Below, piece by piece: positions 36,859 to 45,828 of a stretch of DNA of 64,000 bases. Position numbers and translations under genes: made by a program. Positions within the stretch are counted from its first letter, which is position 1. Each line of letters opens with the position of its first letter. The notes under the pieces are model-generated. The model was not told the DNA's origin. It was given only the letters and a program-made list of their open reading frames with translations, and ran no database searches. This DNA is from Streptomyces aureoverticillatus (GTDB taxonomy: Bacteria; Actinomycetota; Actinomycetes; Streptomycetales; Streptomycetaceae): positions 124,001 to 188,000 of the forward strand of contig NZ_BMSY01000004.1 of NCBI RefSeq assembly GCF_014649395.1. Direction: 5' to 3'.

Positions 36859-37902
36859 GTGAGCTGCGAGCAGTCTGCGCCCGACACAGCGGCTCGAATC
36901 AAACACCTCGCGCGGACTGAGCCAGGACGCTTGGGTCTGCGCGAGCGGACACCAGCATCTTCACCACGGACTGCCAAGGTCCGGTTACTGGGGCAAGGAG
37001 AGAGCTACACGGCCTGGCGCCTCGATGCCGACGGAAGTCCTCCCCTGGTCATCCGGATCACACGCCGGGCTCCCGCAGACCTGCCCAGGCCGATGAGCAA
37101 CGAATTCACCGCCCTCACCGTCCTCCCCGACGGCATCGGTCCCTCGGCCGTGCTGCTGGAGCAGGCACGCGACAACCCTCTGGGGTCGCCCTACATGGTG
37201 TGCGGGTACGTTTCCGGCCGGGTGCTCCGGCCCACAGAGTGGAACGACGACCTTCTGGCCGCGCACGCCCGCCAGATGAGCAGACTCCATACCCCGGCCT
37301 TCGACCGGTGCGGTGACATCGAGGCACCGCCGGAGGAACGGGCAACGCATCTGTCACTGACCCGCCTGTTCACCACCGGCCTCACCTGGTGGAGCGAGAC
37401 GCACCCGCACGTGGTCGACGATCCGGAGGTCAGCCGACTGCTCCCCCGCGTGGAAGCCTTCGTAGCGGCGGCGGAACCCGCCTTCCGGCGCCTGGAACGG
37501 TTCACCCTCATTCACGGCGACCTCGTGGTTCCCAACATTCTGGTCGACGACGCGGGCACGCCACGTTACGTGGACTGGGAATGGGCCGAAATCGGCGACC
37601 CGGCCCAGGACCTGGCCTACATCGGTGGCTGTGTACCGGCTCCGCCGTGGTACGTGCCGCTGGATCGTACGAGGATCCGCCGGTTGCTGGAGAACTATCT
37701 GCGGCACTCCCCGGACCCCTGGGGTGAGACGCTGGGCAGCCTCGAGACGCGCCGCGACGCGTGGGAGGTGTACGAGCGGTTCTTCTCCTCCCTGCACTTC
37801 CGTACGCGCCGCAACACCCCCGAGGACCGGCAGACCGGTCTCTACACCCATGCGGTCGCCCAGCTCACAGCCGGCCTGCGCGACCGCCTCGCCCCGTCGT
37901 GA
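36859..37902 (+). CDS. aminoglycoside phosphotransferase-fold kinase (APH family)
   Basis: About 347 residues from the GTG at 36859 (AGGAAG eight bases upstream; a GTG at 36850 is also possible). The nucleotide-binding N-lobe shows VRLLGQGESYTAWRL and VIRITRR. The catalytic loop is LIHGDLVVPNILVD (Asp, Asn) and the metal-binding Asp is in RYVDWEWAEIGDPAQDLAY. Such enzymes phosphorylate antibiotics or other small alcohols; specificity cannot be told here. It is monocistronic. Confidence 0.82.
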   Translation: MSCEQSAPDTAARIKHLARTEPGRLGLRERTPASSPRTAKVRLLGQGESYTAWRLDADGSPPLVIRITRRAPADLPRPMSNEFTALTVLPDGIGPSAVLLEQARDNPLGSPYMVCGYVSGRVLRPTEWNDDLLAAHARQMSRLHTPAFDRCGDIEAPPEERATHLSLTRLFTTGLTWWSETHPHVVDDPEVSRLLPRVEAFVAAAEPAFRRLERFTLIHGDLVVPNILVDDAGTPRYVDWEWAEIGDPAQDLAYIGGCVPAPPWYVPLDRTRIRRLLENYLRHSPDPWGETLGSLETRRDAWEVYERFFSSLHFRTRRNTPEDRQTGLYTHAVAQLTAGLRDRLAPS

Positions 37903-38182
37903 TCCAGCCTTCGAAACCGCCCAAGTATTTGTCGTCGGCGGGCCGATGCCCGAACCCATCCAGCTGTGCGCGCCGCTGGCCGCACCGGTGGGCTACGCTG
38001 TTCCGCCATGACTACCGGGACGGCATTGCGCCACACACGGATTGGTGACCCGGTGCTCTGCTGAGCGCCGTACGGGCCGGAGCGGTCCCGCTGTTCGATC
38101 GTGGATCTTGCGCTGCTGCGCGTGCCCCACCTCCGTCGTGTTGATCACAGGCTCCACACATCAACCCACGACAGGAGAACCC

Positions 38183-38917
38183 ATGCCCACCAAGACGCTG
38201 CAGATTCCCACCACGGACGGCCAGGCCGACGCCTTCGCCGCCTACCCCGACCACGGCGAGCAGCACCCAGGCGTGTTGATGTACGCGGACGGCTTCGGCA
38301 TCCGGCCGGTACTGCGGGAAATGGCCCGCGAACTGGCCGGGCACGGGTACTACGTACTCGTCCCCAACCTCTTCTACCGGCACGGCCCGGCACCGGTGAT
38401 CGAGCTTCCCGAGCACATCGGAGAAGAGGTCCGGCCCACACTCATGGCCCAGTTGATGCCGCTGATCGAGGCGCACACCACCGAACGCACCCTGCGTGAC
38501 GCCGACGCCTACCTCAGGTTCCTCACCAGCCGACCCGAGGTCGCCGCCGGGCCGGTCGCCGTGACCGGCTACTGCATAGGCGGCCTCCTGGCGACGCGCA
38601 CCGCCGCGGCCCACCCCGGCCAGGTGGCCGCCCTCGCCGCCTTCCACGGCCCCGTGGGCGCGGACGGGCCCGACGCCCTCGCCGAGATCACCGCCCAGGT
38701 CCACTTCGGCCACGCCGAAAGCGACTTGACGCCCGAGGCCCTCGGCGGGCTCAACCGGGCCCTGGACGCCGCGGGTATCGGCTACACCTCCGAGATCTAC
38801 CCCGGCACCGTCCACGGTTTCACCATGTCCGACACCGACGCCTTCGATCCCGCCGGACTGCAGCGCCACTGGGACCGCCTACTCCCCCTCCTCGACCGCA
38901 CCCTGGCCAACAGCTGA
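38183..38917 (+). CDS. dienelactone hydrolase family protein
   Basis: 244 residues from the ATG at 38183, with AGGAGA upstream. DLH triad pattern: nucleophile Cys in GYCIGG (~133), acid in GHAESDLTP region, His in TVHGFTM. MYADGFGIRP and LVPNLFYRHGP are also typical. It cleaves cyclic or aryl esters. Its first 19 codons are duplicated at 18534-18590. Confidence 0.88.
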   Translation: MPTKTLQIPTTDGQADAFAAYPDHGEQHPGVLMYADGFGIRPVLREMARELAGHGYYVLVPNLFYRHGPAPVIELPEHIGEEVRPTLMAQLMPLIEAHTTERTLRDADAYLRFLTSRPEVAAGPVAVTGYCIGGLLATRTAAAHPGQVAALAAFHGPVGADGPDALAEITAQVHFGHAESDLTPEALGGLNRALDAAGIGYTSEIYPGTVHGFTMSDTDAFDPAGLQRHWDRLLPLLDRTLANS

Positions 38918-39599
38918 GGCTCGCGGCTCGGAGGCCAAACGTTCGGCGGCCAGGCGGGCCACCGCCATGCCGACATCGGTGTGGCCCGCCGTGCCGCCTG
39001 CTGGTCCAGGTCAGCGGCATCTGCGGTCACCAACTTCGCTGGCTGGTGCCCTGACGTCACCCTCGGTCGCACCGCTCCATCGGCCGTACGACGGAGCCGA
39101 GTTCGCCTGCAGAGCGATCCTTGGCGACCCCCGTGGCTGGGATCTTCATTACCGAACTAGCCAGCCCCGGCCCACGGAACCCAGGGTCGAACATGCAGCC
39201 GCTCCGGCACACCGAGGAACCCACTGCCGCCCGTCCCGGACGACTCCGCCCCGCATGGCGGGCCGCCCACGACCCCGTTGCCGGTGTGGGTCTTCCGGTC
39301 CCTGTCCACCCGCGCGGTGCTGGCCACGCCGACCGACGACGCGGTGATCCCGCCGACCGTCACCGAAGCCGTCGCCGCCGCCCTGGGCGCATCCCGGTCG
39401 AGCTTCCCCCGGCTCACCTACCCAGAAGCCGACGACCGGCTCGGGCTGTGGTTCGCCGACAATGCCGTGCCACGCGGACGCTTCGTCGATGCCGTACTTC
39501 GAGGTACGGACGGCGCACACGTGCCCCGCCCACCCCGCCAGGTGATACCTGACCGTACATAGGGAGCTCGAGCAGCCGCCGACAACGCACGCACCAAGC
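38918..39599. other. no gene recognised (about 680 bases)
   Basis: All frames are low-complexity or lack starts. A plus-strand frame around 39290-39520 (TVTEAVAAALGASRSSFPRL) looks faintly protein-like but matches nothing I recognise. Confidence 0.4.
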
Positions 39600-39864
39600 G
39601 TCAAGGGCCTGCTGGGCCGCCCAGGGACGGCACGACGCCAGTCTGGGGCCGGGCGTGCGGGCCTGGCGCCACGGAACTCACCCCGCCACCCGCGGACGCG
39701 GGCTCGCGCAGGCCGTCTGTGGCTTCGTCCTCGACGATCTGGTCCGCAGGTACGGACGTGCCGCGCTCATTGTGGATGCCGCCAACATGTCGGCGATCGC
39801 CGCGTACGAACACCTCGGCATGGCGAAGCACCTTTCTGGAGCGGCGCGCTTCGCTCCCCAGTGA
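39600..39864 (+). pseudogene. GNAT acetyltransferase C-terminal fragment
   Basis: The frame reads VRAWRHGTHPATRGRGLAQAV then LIVDAANMSAIAAYEHLGM: the acetyl-CoA loop (RGRGLA) and the final NxxAIxxYExxG motif of a GNAT enzyme. The N-terminal ~half is missing. Confidence 0.6.
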
Positions 39865-39969
39865 GTTCAGGGGGCGTCGGCCGGCCCCCGTCGTGGCATC
39901 CGCGTTACGCGGTCCGGGATCGCTACCAACCGGTGCCTGGTTACGCCGAGTTGGGTAGTGGCACGGGCC

Positions 39970-40381
39970 ATGAATCAAGATCGTGCGCTCGAAGCGTTTC
40001 GCCAGGAATCCGGGGTGCGGCTTCGACGCGATCTGGCGTCGAGTCGACCGGCTGTGCCGGATACAGCCGGTCGACCGTGCCGTGCGGACGCGTCATGGTG
40101 ACGCCATGCTCTTGTCGGAGTTCCTGCTCACCCGAGTTGTTGAAGTCGCCGTCCACGGCCTCGACCTGGCCGATGCGCTCGGACGCGAACCCTGGCTCAC
40201 CTCGTCGGCCGGTGACGCCGTGCTGGAGCTGCTTCTCGGCGCAGAGCAGCTCGCGGCCGCCGACGAGTTGGGGTGGAGCCAGCCGCATTTCCTGCGCAAA
40301 GCCACGGGCCGCGAGCCGTTGGACGAATCAGAGACCGCACAGATCGAACAGCTCGGCATCCGCTGGCTCGCCCTTGGCTGA
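39970..40381 (+). pseudogene. maleylpyruvate isomerase/DinB-like fragment
   Basis: An N-terminal piece (MNQDRALEAFRQESGVRLRRD) in one frame is followed in another by VRTRHGDAMLLSEFLLTRVV, EVAVHGLDLADALGREPWLT and REPLDESETAQIEQLGIRWL, the C-terminal half of mycothiol-dependent isomerase-like proteins. A frameshift and an internal deletion of ~100 residues inactivate it. Confidence 0.6.
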
Positions 40382-40529
40382 CACCTGCACTCGGCTGCGC
40401 CGGGAGGCCGGGCCGCTGACCATGTGGCTGCTCGCGTCGTCGAGTTCGCGGTGCGAGGTCACGAGCGAGACGCGGCCGCGGGTCTCGGCGATGCGGCGTC
40501 GTTACGAGGCTCCGTCCTCGTTGCCGCCA

Positions 40530-41072
40530 TCATCGAGTAGTCGTGCCGTGCTGGTCCGACGACAGCTCGAACACCCGCACTCGCCGACCGCTGGTGGGAT
40601 TGACGGTCTCACGGACCGGATGCATCCCCAGTTTGGTCATGATCCGTTCGGAGGCGTCGTTGCCCACTTGAGCGATGCTGACGATCCGCTCCAGCCCTCG
40701 CTCTTCGAACCCGAACCGTACAGCGGCCACAGCGGCCTCGGTGGCCAAGCCCTGCCCCCAGTGGGAACGTCCCAGCCGCCAGCCGACCTCAACCGCCGGC
40801 AGTACCTCCGGCAAGAAGTGGGGCACCGAAAGGCCGGTGAACCCGGCCAGCTCGCCGGTGGACCGGATCTCCACGGCGAACAGGCCGAAGCCCTGTGACT
40901 CCCACTCGCTCTCCCATGCCTGGATCCCGTCCCGAGTCTGGTGTTCGTCACGGACGCTGCCGTCACGGATCCACCGCATGACCTCGGGGTCGCCATTGAC
41001 GGCAGCCATGGGAGCAACATCTTCCTCGCGCCAGCGACGCAGGATCAAACGGGGAGTCTCAAGCGTGACCAT
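40530..41072 (-). CDS. GNAT acetyltransferase (RimJ/RimL type)
   Basis: 180 residues from the ATG at 41072. Opens LETPRLILRRWREED, with WRLGRSHWGQGLATEA (acetyl-CoA binding) and SERIMTKLGMHPVRE as landmarks. It acetylates an amino group on a protein N-terminus or small molecule. No linked gene suggests a substrate. The longer open frame upstream is a shadow. Confidence 0.85.
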   Translation of the reverse strand: MVTLETPRLILRRWREEDVAPMAAVNGDPEVMRWIRDGSVRDEHQTRDGIQAWESEWESQGFGLFAVEIRSTGELAGFTGLSVPHFLPEVLPAVEVGWRLGRSHWGQGLATEAAVAAVRFGFEERGLERIVSIAQVGNDASERIMTKLGMHPVRETVNPTSGRRVRVFELSSDQHGTTTR

Positions 41073-41400
41073 CCGATCATTCTGGATCACAAATGGCCCC
41101 TTCACCATCCTCACCAGGCACTTCCGGTACTCACCCTGAAGCCTGTCGCAGAACCTCTGCGGTTGAGTGAGCCCAGCTGGCAGGGCCCATCGACGGTCAC
41201 GGCGCCGATGCCACCACGCAACGCGTCCTGCCGTCAGGGATTTGTGTGATGGGTGCGGGTGCGCCGTATGCGTCGGGCGCCCCTCGGTGCGCCCTGATCG
41301 CCGGAGCAAGATCATGGAACGGTGAGAGCTTCCGGCGGAGCCCTCGATGTCGGTGTTCCTCATGGGAGGGGCCGGGGGCACCCTCGGGCGAGGAGGAACT
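41073..41400. other. intergenic, no gene
   Basis: About 330 bases between divergent genes. It contains the promoters of both and the GAGGAGGAACT ribosome site of the secreted gene at its right end. Confidence 0.4.
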
Positions 41401-41808
41401 ATGCATCGTTGGACCCCCGTTGCAGTGCTGGGCGCAGCGCTGGCCATGCTGGTGGGCTTGACTGCGGCCCCGGCGGTGGGACAGGCGGCGCCATCTGCTC
41501 TGCCCTGCGAAAACATCGCTCACCTGCCCTCGAGTGACGGTCACGCCAGGGCCAAGGCCGACGTCCAGCGAAGGGGCGGGGGTTGTGGCAACGCCACGGT
41601 GGAGATCACCATCTGGGCCGATCTGTCCCTGCGCCCCGATGTGCGCATCGCGCACAACAAGCAGTTCTTCTCCCAGGGGTTCCTGGGGGCAGCAGGAGCT
41701 TGCTACAACGGCTTCGGTCATGTCCGCGGCATCTACACCGAAATGCACGTCAACGGGCAGAAGGTAGCGGAGTCCGGACGCGCCCCGCTTCCCGGCTGTG
41801 TCGCGTAG
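41401..41808 (+). CDS. small secreted Cys-containing protein
   Basis: 135 residues from the ATG at 41401, immediately after GAGGAGGAACT. Signal peptide (LGAALAMLVGLTAAPAVG, cleavage near GQA-AP). The mature part has four Cys (LPCENI, GGCGNA, GACYNG, PGCVA), enough for two disulfides, and a beta-rich centre (TVEITIWADLSLRP). The family is unknown. Confidence 0.75.
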   Translation: MHRWTPVAVLGAALAMLVGLTAAPAVGQAAPSALPCENIAHLPSSDGHARAKADVQRRGGGCGNATVEITIWADLSLRPDVRIAHNKQFFSQGFLGAAGACYNGFGHVRGIYTEMHVNGQKVAESGRAPLPGCVA

Positions 41809-42213
41809 AGCTGCCCACCCCATCCCCGGACCTACCGCCGTCCGGCAACTCCGTTGCGGATGGGCGCCTTCCAGCGGCTGCTGAAGGGGGTGCTTGAACA
41901 AGGCGGCAACGGCACCGGGATGGGGCGCCCGTGGGTCTGCCGCGGGATGAGCGGGTGCTGCTGATGGCGGTGTACTGCCGCCGGCCTGACATCCTCCGCG
42001 ACTGCCGGCAACGGGGGCGACGGACTCCACCAATGCTGTCCGAGCCGTCGCCCACACGCACAACTTCGCCCTGGCAACGTGATCACAACCACCAGAGAAC
42101 TCGCCCTGACCTGCCAGAACGCAGCCTTCCGCAACAGGCTTTAGCGCTCCAGCCGTAGTTGCAGATCTTGGTGGGCTGCCAACAGCAAGCAGCCGAGTAC
42201 GGGGGAAAGTGGC
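41809..42213. other. no intact gene; possible transposase scrap
   Basis: A plus frame near 41925-41985 (VGLPRDERVLLMAVY) resembles the helix region of DDE transposases of the HTH-Tnp-4 type but is too short to be sure. The rest shows nothing. Confidence 0.3.
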
Positions 42214-42256
42214 CGGAGTGAGGACTCACTCATTGACGGAGTGAGTCCTCACTCCG
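42214..42256. promoter_or_regulatory. long perfect inverted repeat, TetR operator
   Basis: An 18-bp perfect inverted repeat (42214-42231 with 42239-42256, 7-nt spacer) lies 13 bases before the TetR start. Each arm contains its own shorter palindrome (GTGAG-GA-CTCAC), so two TetR dimers could bind side by side. Confidence 0.8.
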
Positions 42257-42269
42257 TACTCTCGCGGGC

Positions 42270-42881
42270 ATGACAGCACCCAAGGAAAACCAGACCGCCC
42301 GCCGCCGCGCCCCCGCCATGTCGCCGGAGCAGCGCCGCGCAATGATCATCCAGACCGCGATCCCGCTGATCGCCGAGTACGGCGCCGCGGTGACGACCGC
42401 GAAGATCGCCCGCGCCGCGGGCATCGGCGAGGGCACGATCTTCCGGGTTTTCGCCGACAAGGACGAGCTGCTGCAGGCCTGCATGGCCGAGGCGCTCTCC
42501 CCCGAGCACGCCGTCCGCGAGCTCGACGCGATCGACGTATCCCAGCCGCTGCCCGACCGGCTCGCGGAGGCGGCCGAGGCGCTGCAGGCGCACATGTCCA
42601 GGATGGGCGCGATCGCCGGGTCGCTGGGGCATCGCGGCGGCAAGCATCCCGGCACGGTGCGCGGCGCGGGCCGCGACGAGTCGACGACTCGTATCCGCGC
42701 GGCCCTCGCGGAGCTGCTGGAGCCCGACAAGGCCGCCCTGCGCCGACCGCCGGAGCAGATCGCGGCCCTCTTCTTCGGGCTGCTCTTCACCCAGCCGCGT
42801 ACGGAGGACGAGCCCGACCTGACCCCGCAGGAACTGGTGGAGGTGTTCCTGCACGGGGCGCTCTCGGGGGGTGTCAAGTGA
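42270..42881 (+). CDS. TetR-family transcription regulator
   Basis: 203 residues. The N-terminal HTH reads IIQTAIPLIAEYGAAVTTAK, IARAAGIGEGTIFRVFADKD, the standard TetR fold. The ligand-binding half (PLPDRLAEAAEALQAHM, PPEQIAALFFGLLFTQPR) is unspecific. The following membrane gene overlaps its stop by four bases, so they are one operon, autoregulated through the 18-bp inverted repeat just upstream. Confidence 0.9.
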   Translation: MTAPKENQTARRRAPAMSPEQRRAMIIQTAIPLIAEYGAAVTTAKIARAAGIGEGTIFRVFADKDELLQACMAEALSPEHAVRELDAIDVSQPLPDRLAEAAEALQAHMSRMGAIAGSLGHRGGKHPGTVRGAGRDESTTRIRAALAELLEPDKAALRRPPEQIAALFFGLLFTQPRTEDEPDLTPQELVEVFLHGALSGGVK

Positions 42882-43288
42882 GCGCGTGGAGAAGGCGCCT
42901 GGGGGTTATGGCCCTGGCCGCCCTGGCCCCCGTCCTGGTGTGGCTGGTCGCGGACCCACTGCTGGGGCACCGGCTGCGGATCGCCGACGGCGAGCAGACG
43001 CTCGACATCGGCGCCGTGCCCGTGGCGGTCGTCGCACTGCTCGCGTCGCTCTGCGGCTGGGGACTGCTGGCCGCTCTGGAGCGGTTCGGGGCGCGGCGCG
43101 CCCGCGCCATCTGGACCGGGGTGGCCGGTGCCGTACTGGCCGTGTCCTTCCTGCCGTTCATCGGCGACGGCATGGACGGCGGCACCCGGGTCTCCCTCGC
43201 CTTGATGCACCTGGCGGTGGCGGCGGTGCTGATCCCGGGGCTGAGCAGCAGGCCCCCCGGGGCGGAAGCCGGTGGCGCCAGGGAGTGA
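42878..43288 (+). CDS. DUF6069-type four-helix membrane protein
   Basis: 136 residues; the GTG start overlaps the TetR stop (GTGA). Four hydrophobic helices: VMALAALAPVLVWLVADPL, VPVAVVALLASLCGWGLLAA, IWTGVAGAVLAVSFLPF and ALMHLAVAAVLIPGL. Layout and length fit DUF6069 proteins of actinobacteria, whose function is unknown. Being co-transcribed with TetR, it is the likely output of that regulator. Confidence 0.8.
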   Translation: MSAWRRRLGVMALAALAPVLVWLVADPLLGHRLRIADGEQTLDIGAVPVAVVALLASLCGWGLLAALERFGARRARAIWTGVAGAVLAVSFLPFIGDGMDGGTRVSLALMHLAVAAVLIPGLSSRPPGAEAGGARE

Positions 43289-43387
43289 CCGTCAGCACCA
43301 AGTACGCCGCGAACAGCACCAGATAGAGGCATCCCTGCTGGAGCGTCGCGCGGCCGGGGATGACCGCCACAGTGCCCACCACCATCG

Positions 43388-43640
43388 AGATGCAGCGCGT
43401 AACCGGACGGTTCGCGCGTGCCGAACCCCGCCACCGGGTGGGGAAGTTCATCCGAGGGCTGCTGGCGGACCTGCCGCGGAAGAACTGCTGGACGATCGCG
43501 AAGAGCTGAGATCCCACGGCTGTTCGCCACCCCCACAACGCCGCCCGACAACCAAACCGAACACCGCCTGCACTGGTCCCTATGGCGCCGCCGGCATCAA
43601 GCCGGGGCCCGCACATGCCACGCCACTACTGTCGCCGCAC
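43388..43640 (+). pseudogene. IS701-type transposase: N-terminus joined to C-terminus
   Basis: MQRVTGRFARAEPRHRVGKF then IRGLLADLPRKNCWTIAK give the N-terminus. Directly after, in another frame, EHRLHWSLWRRRHQA gives a C-terminal signature. The whole catalytic core between them is missing. This is a second, independent IS701-type scrap besides the one at 34.8-35.4 kb. Confidence 0.65.
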
Positions 43641-43649
43641 AGCCACACC

Positions 43650-43863
43650 ATGAAGATCCACTTGGTTGGTGAGGGCGGCCTGCGGCCCCTGGCCCTACTG
43701 ATCACACCCGGACAATGGGGCGACGCACCGCACACCGAAGTGGAGCGGCTGATCGGGAAGTTGAAGATCAACCGGGGCGGTTGCCACGAGGTTCGACAAG
43801 CGGGCCTACGTCTTCTACGGCACTGTGACCGTTGCGGCCATACGCCTGCGGCTTCGCGAATGA
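43650..43863 (+). pseudogene. IS5-family transposase with internal deletion
   Basis: MKIHLVGEGGLRPLALLITPG and QWGDAP are the segment just after the first catalytic Asp. EVERLIGKLKINRG and, after a frameshift, RFDKRAYVFYGTVTVAAIRL are the C-terminus. About 100 residues in between are lost. Confidence 0.75.
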
Positions 43864-43902
43864 CCCGTCAGACGGAACCTAGGGATGTCTGTCTGATGGG
43901 TC
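43862..43902. terminator. 15-bp imperfect hairpin at the end of the IS5 scrap
   Basis: The arms 43862-43876 and 43888-43902 pair with two G-U wobbles. The hairpin overlaps the end of the transposase remnant and may be its terminator or a decayed inverted repeat. Confidence 0.5.
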
Positions 43903-44409
43903 GATGAACGATCCGGAGACGGGATCGCTCATCGTGGTGTGGATACACGTCCCAGGTGGACCGTTTCACCCTTTCGATGTTGCCCTCCTTCAGCGTCTGG
44001 CCCGCCACAGGGAGCACCTGCCGTGGAGGTGCGGCCGGAATCCGGCCGTTTTCGCTGCTCAGTAGCGGTTTACCGTAAGTCGTCGCAGTGGGCCCCGCCG
44101 TCTGTCCCTGCCGCGCACCACGAATCTCTCCACCCAGGACGGGCGATTTATCCAGTCACGTCCAAGGGTTGGGTCACACGAATATCGAGCGTATGTTCGC
44201 CCGTCGATTAGGGGTGCAAATCCCGGCCTCAGCCGACAATCTGAGGATTTGACCAGCCGTTCATCGGCTCGGTACCCCTTTCCCGGTCAGAGCTGATCTT
44301 CCTGCCCGTGGTGACCGCTGCCGGGCGAGCGTGCTCTTGGACCATGCGCTCGGGACCCGCTTGCCAGCAAGCGGGTCCTGCCACTCCCCTTGCGTCGAAA
44401 GGCACGCAG
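43903..44409. other. promoter and leader region of the small secreted gene cluster
   Basis: About 500 bases without a gene, locally less GC-rich than its surroundings. A TTGACC element near 44249 could be a -35 box. A stable 11-bp hairpin (44353-44363 with 44368-44378, 4-nt loop) ends 31 bases before the first start codon; it is either the terminator of something lost or a 5' leader structure. Confidence 0.45.
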
Positions 44410-44706
44410 ATGCACCTGCTACCTGATCGGTCAACCGCCAGTACCGGGATGAGAAGGGCCGTACTCGTAGCCGGCGCCGTCGCGCTCGCGAGTTCGGCGG
44501 CGGTGCCAGCTGTGGCTGACACCAACTCCAGCACGGAGAAGTCGTCGCAGCTCCTGTGCCACGTCGTGCTGTTCTCGCCCGGCGCGCAGCCCGGCGGCTG
44601 CCACAGCGTCCAGGTCGCAGGGCAGGAGATGGCCAAGACGGGCACCTCCAACAGCAGCCTCATCGACTACCTGCGCACGGACATCACGACGGGCCTCCTG
44701 CCCTGA
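44410..44706 (+). CDS. tiny secreted protein, family member A
   Basis: 98 residues from the ATG at 44410 (AAAGG upstream; an ATG at 44449 is also possible). Signal peptide RRAVLVAGAVALASSAAVPA with a cleavage site before DTNSS. The mature chain ends with VAGQEMAKTGTSNSSLIDYL. The start of the mature chain (ADTN) and the tail (G-x-E/Q-x-M-x-K ... N-x-S-x-I-D-Y) recur in the next two genes. Member A has two extra Cys (LLCHVV, GGCHSV). The function is unknown; small size and secretion suggest a surface or signalling peptide. Confidence 0.7.
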   Translation: MHLLPDRSTASTGMRRAVLVAGAVALASSAAVPAVADTNSSTEKSSQLLCHVVLFSPGAQPGGCHSVQVAGQEMAKTGTSNSSLIDYLRTDITTGLLP

Positions 44707-44783
44707 CGGCTGCGCGTAAGGCACCGGCTGTCCGGGCCCTGTCCACTTCACCTCACCCACCAAACCTTCATGGATGGAGTTTC

Positions 44784-45071
44784 ATGAGCGGGAACACCCT
44801 CGTTCGTGCCATTGGCGTCGCCCTGGCGGCCGTCGGGCTGGCCGTCAGCGCGACCACCACCGCTACGGCCGACACGAACAAGAACAAGCAGAACGCGGTG
44901 CAGGACGGCCCCATGGCTTCGGTCCTGTCGCTCGTCGGCGGCCCGCGCCACACCCCCGGCAGCGTTCAGGCCGGCAGCCAGGTCATGGACAAGGCACACG
45001 CCACCAACAACTCCGTCATCGACTACGTCGGCGGCACCGACGGGCCCACATGTGGGCCGCTGGCCTGCTGA
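44784..45071 (+). CDS. tiny secreted protein, family member B
   Basis: 95 residues, ATG behind GGAG. Signal peptide VRAIGVALAAVGLAVSATTT with cleavage before DTNKNKQ. The tail is VQAGSQVMDKAHATNNSVIDY then GGTDGPTCGPLAC with two Cys. The gap from A is 77 bases and to C 41 bases, so the three are probably one transcript. It is closest to member C in the signal region (VALAAVG). Confidence 0.72.
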   Translation: MSGNTLVRAIGVALAAVGLAVSATTTATADTNKNKQNAVQDGPMASVLSLVGGPRHTPGSVQAGSQVMDKAHATNNSVIDYVGGTDGPTCGPLAC

Positions 45072-45112
45072 CCAGGGCCCGACACAAGCAACGACCGAAA
45101 GAGGAATCCCGC

Positions 45113-45373
45113 ATGAACACGCTCACCCACAAGGTGATGGTCGCCCTGGCGGCCGTCGGCATGACTGTCTGCATGGCGACGAACGCCACGGCTGACACGA
45201 ACAAGAACCAGCAGACGTCCATCATCGACGGTGGCGCACTCAGCCTCCTGTCGGCCACCCCGCAGGGCGGCACCCTGCAGACCGGCCAGCAGACCATGAC
45301 CAAGAAGCACACCGTGAACAACTCGCTCATCGACTACATCGAGCTGCCCAGCACGCACATCACCTCTCCTTGA
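45113..45373 (+). CDS. tiny secreted protein, family member C
   Basis: 86 residues, ATG behind GAGGAA. Signal peptide KVMVALAAVGMTVCMATN with cleavage before DTNKNQQ. The tail is LQTGQQTMTKKHTVNNSLIDY, and there are no Cys after the signal. It is the shortest of the three paralogues. I know of no characterised homologue; resemblance to rodlins is limited to size and export. Confidence 0.72.
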   Translation: MNTLTHKVMVALAAVGMTVCMATNATADTNKNQQTSIIDGGALSLLSATPQGGTLQTGQQTMTKKHTVNNSLIDYIELPSTHITSP

Positions 45374-45559
45374 GTGCCCGCAGGAGCCGGCGCGCCGGCC
45401 CGGACAGGCTCCCTGGAGACCGTCCGGGAGTCACGGACGAAACCAGACACGCATGGCGGCAACGGTTACCGTGCCGTGAACGATATGCGCCCGCCGACCC
45501 CTGCCACACTCATCAACAGCCCCCCGTATGCCCGCATACCGGGGGACAGTGATCACTCG

Positions 45560-45591
45560 AAGGCCCCGTTGGCCCCCGCCGACGGGGCTTT
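45560..45591. terminator. hairpin terminator
   Basis: AAGGCCCCG pairs with CGGGGCTTT around a GC-rich loop. Ending in TTT in the plus direction, it could also work on the minus strand. A further hairpin (GTATGC-CC-GCATAC core) sits just before it at about 45525-45545. Together they close the small secreted gene cluster. Confidence 0.55.
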
Positions 45592-45651
45592 CGGCGTACC
45601 AGGGCGGAGGCAGACGTACGTGTCCCCGACACCCCCACCGATCATCTGCGA

Positions 45652-45813
45652 CACCGTCGCCGCCGCCCGGTACTCCACGTCAGCCCTGCCGCCGTCCGCC
45701 AGTGGATCCGACGCAGCCACGTCGAGGACAACGGCTACGACCGTGCCGGCCGCGCCCTTGTAGACCTGCGCGAAGTCCGCGCCTACCTCACCCATCGGGA
45801 GCGTTCGAGTCCA
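45652..45813 (+). pseudogene. excisionase/MerR-like HTH remnant
   Basis: One frame reads LHVSPAAVRQWIRRSHVED then YDRAGRALVDLREVRAYLTH, the DNA-binding helix and wing of short excisionase- or MerR-like proteins of actinobacterial elements. There is no start and no continuation. Confidence 0.4.
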
Positions 45814-45828
45814 GGTCCGCGATGACGC

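Noticed and set aside
38008..38064. Short ORF MTTGTALRHTRIGDPVLC, resembling the start of a DNA-alkyl methyltransferase
   Set aside because: Eighteen residues are too few to identify, and no ribosome site or further homologous sequence follows.
44410..45373. Chaplin or lantibiotic precursor genes
   Set aside because: There is no chaplin domain and no double-glycine leader, lanthionine-rich core or modification enzyme nearby.
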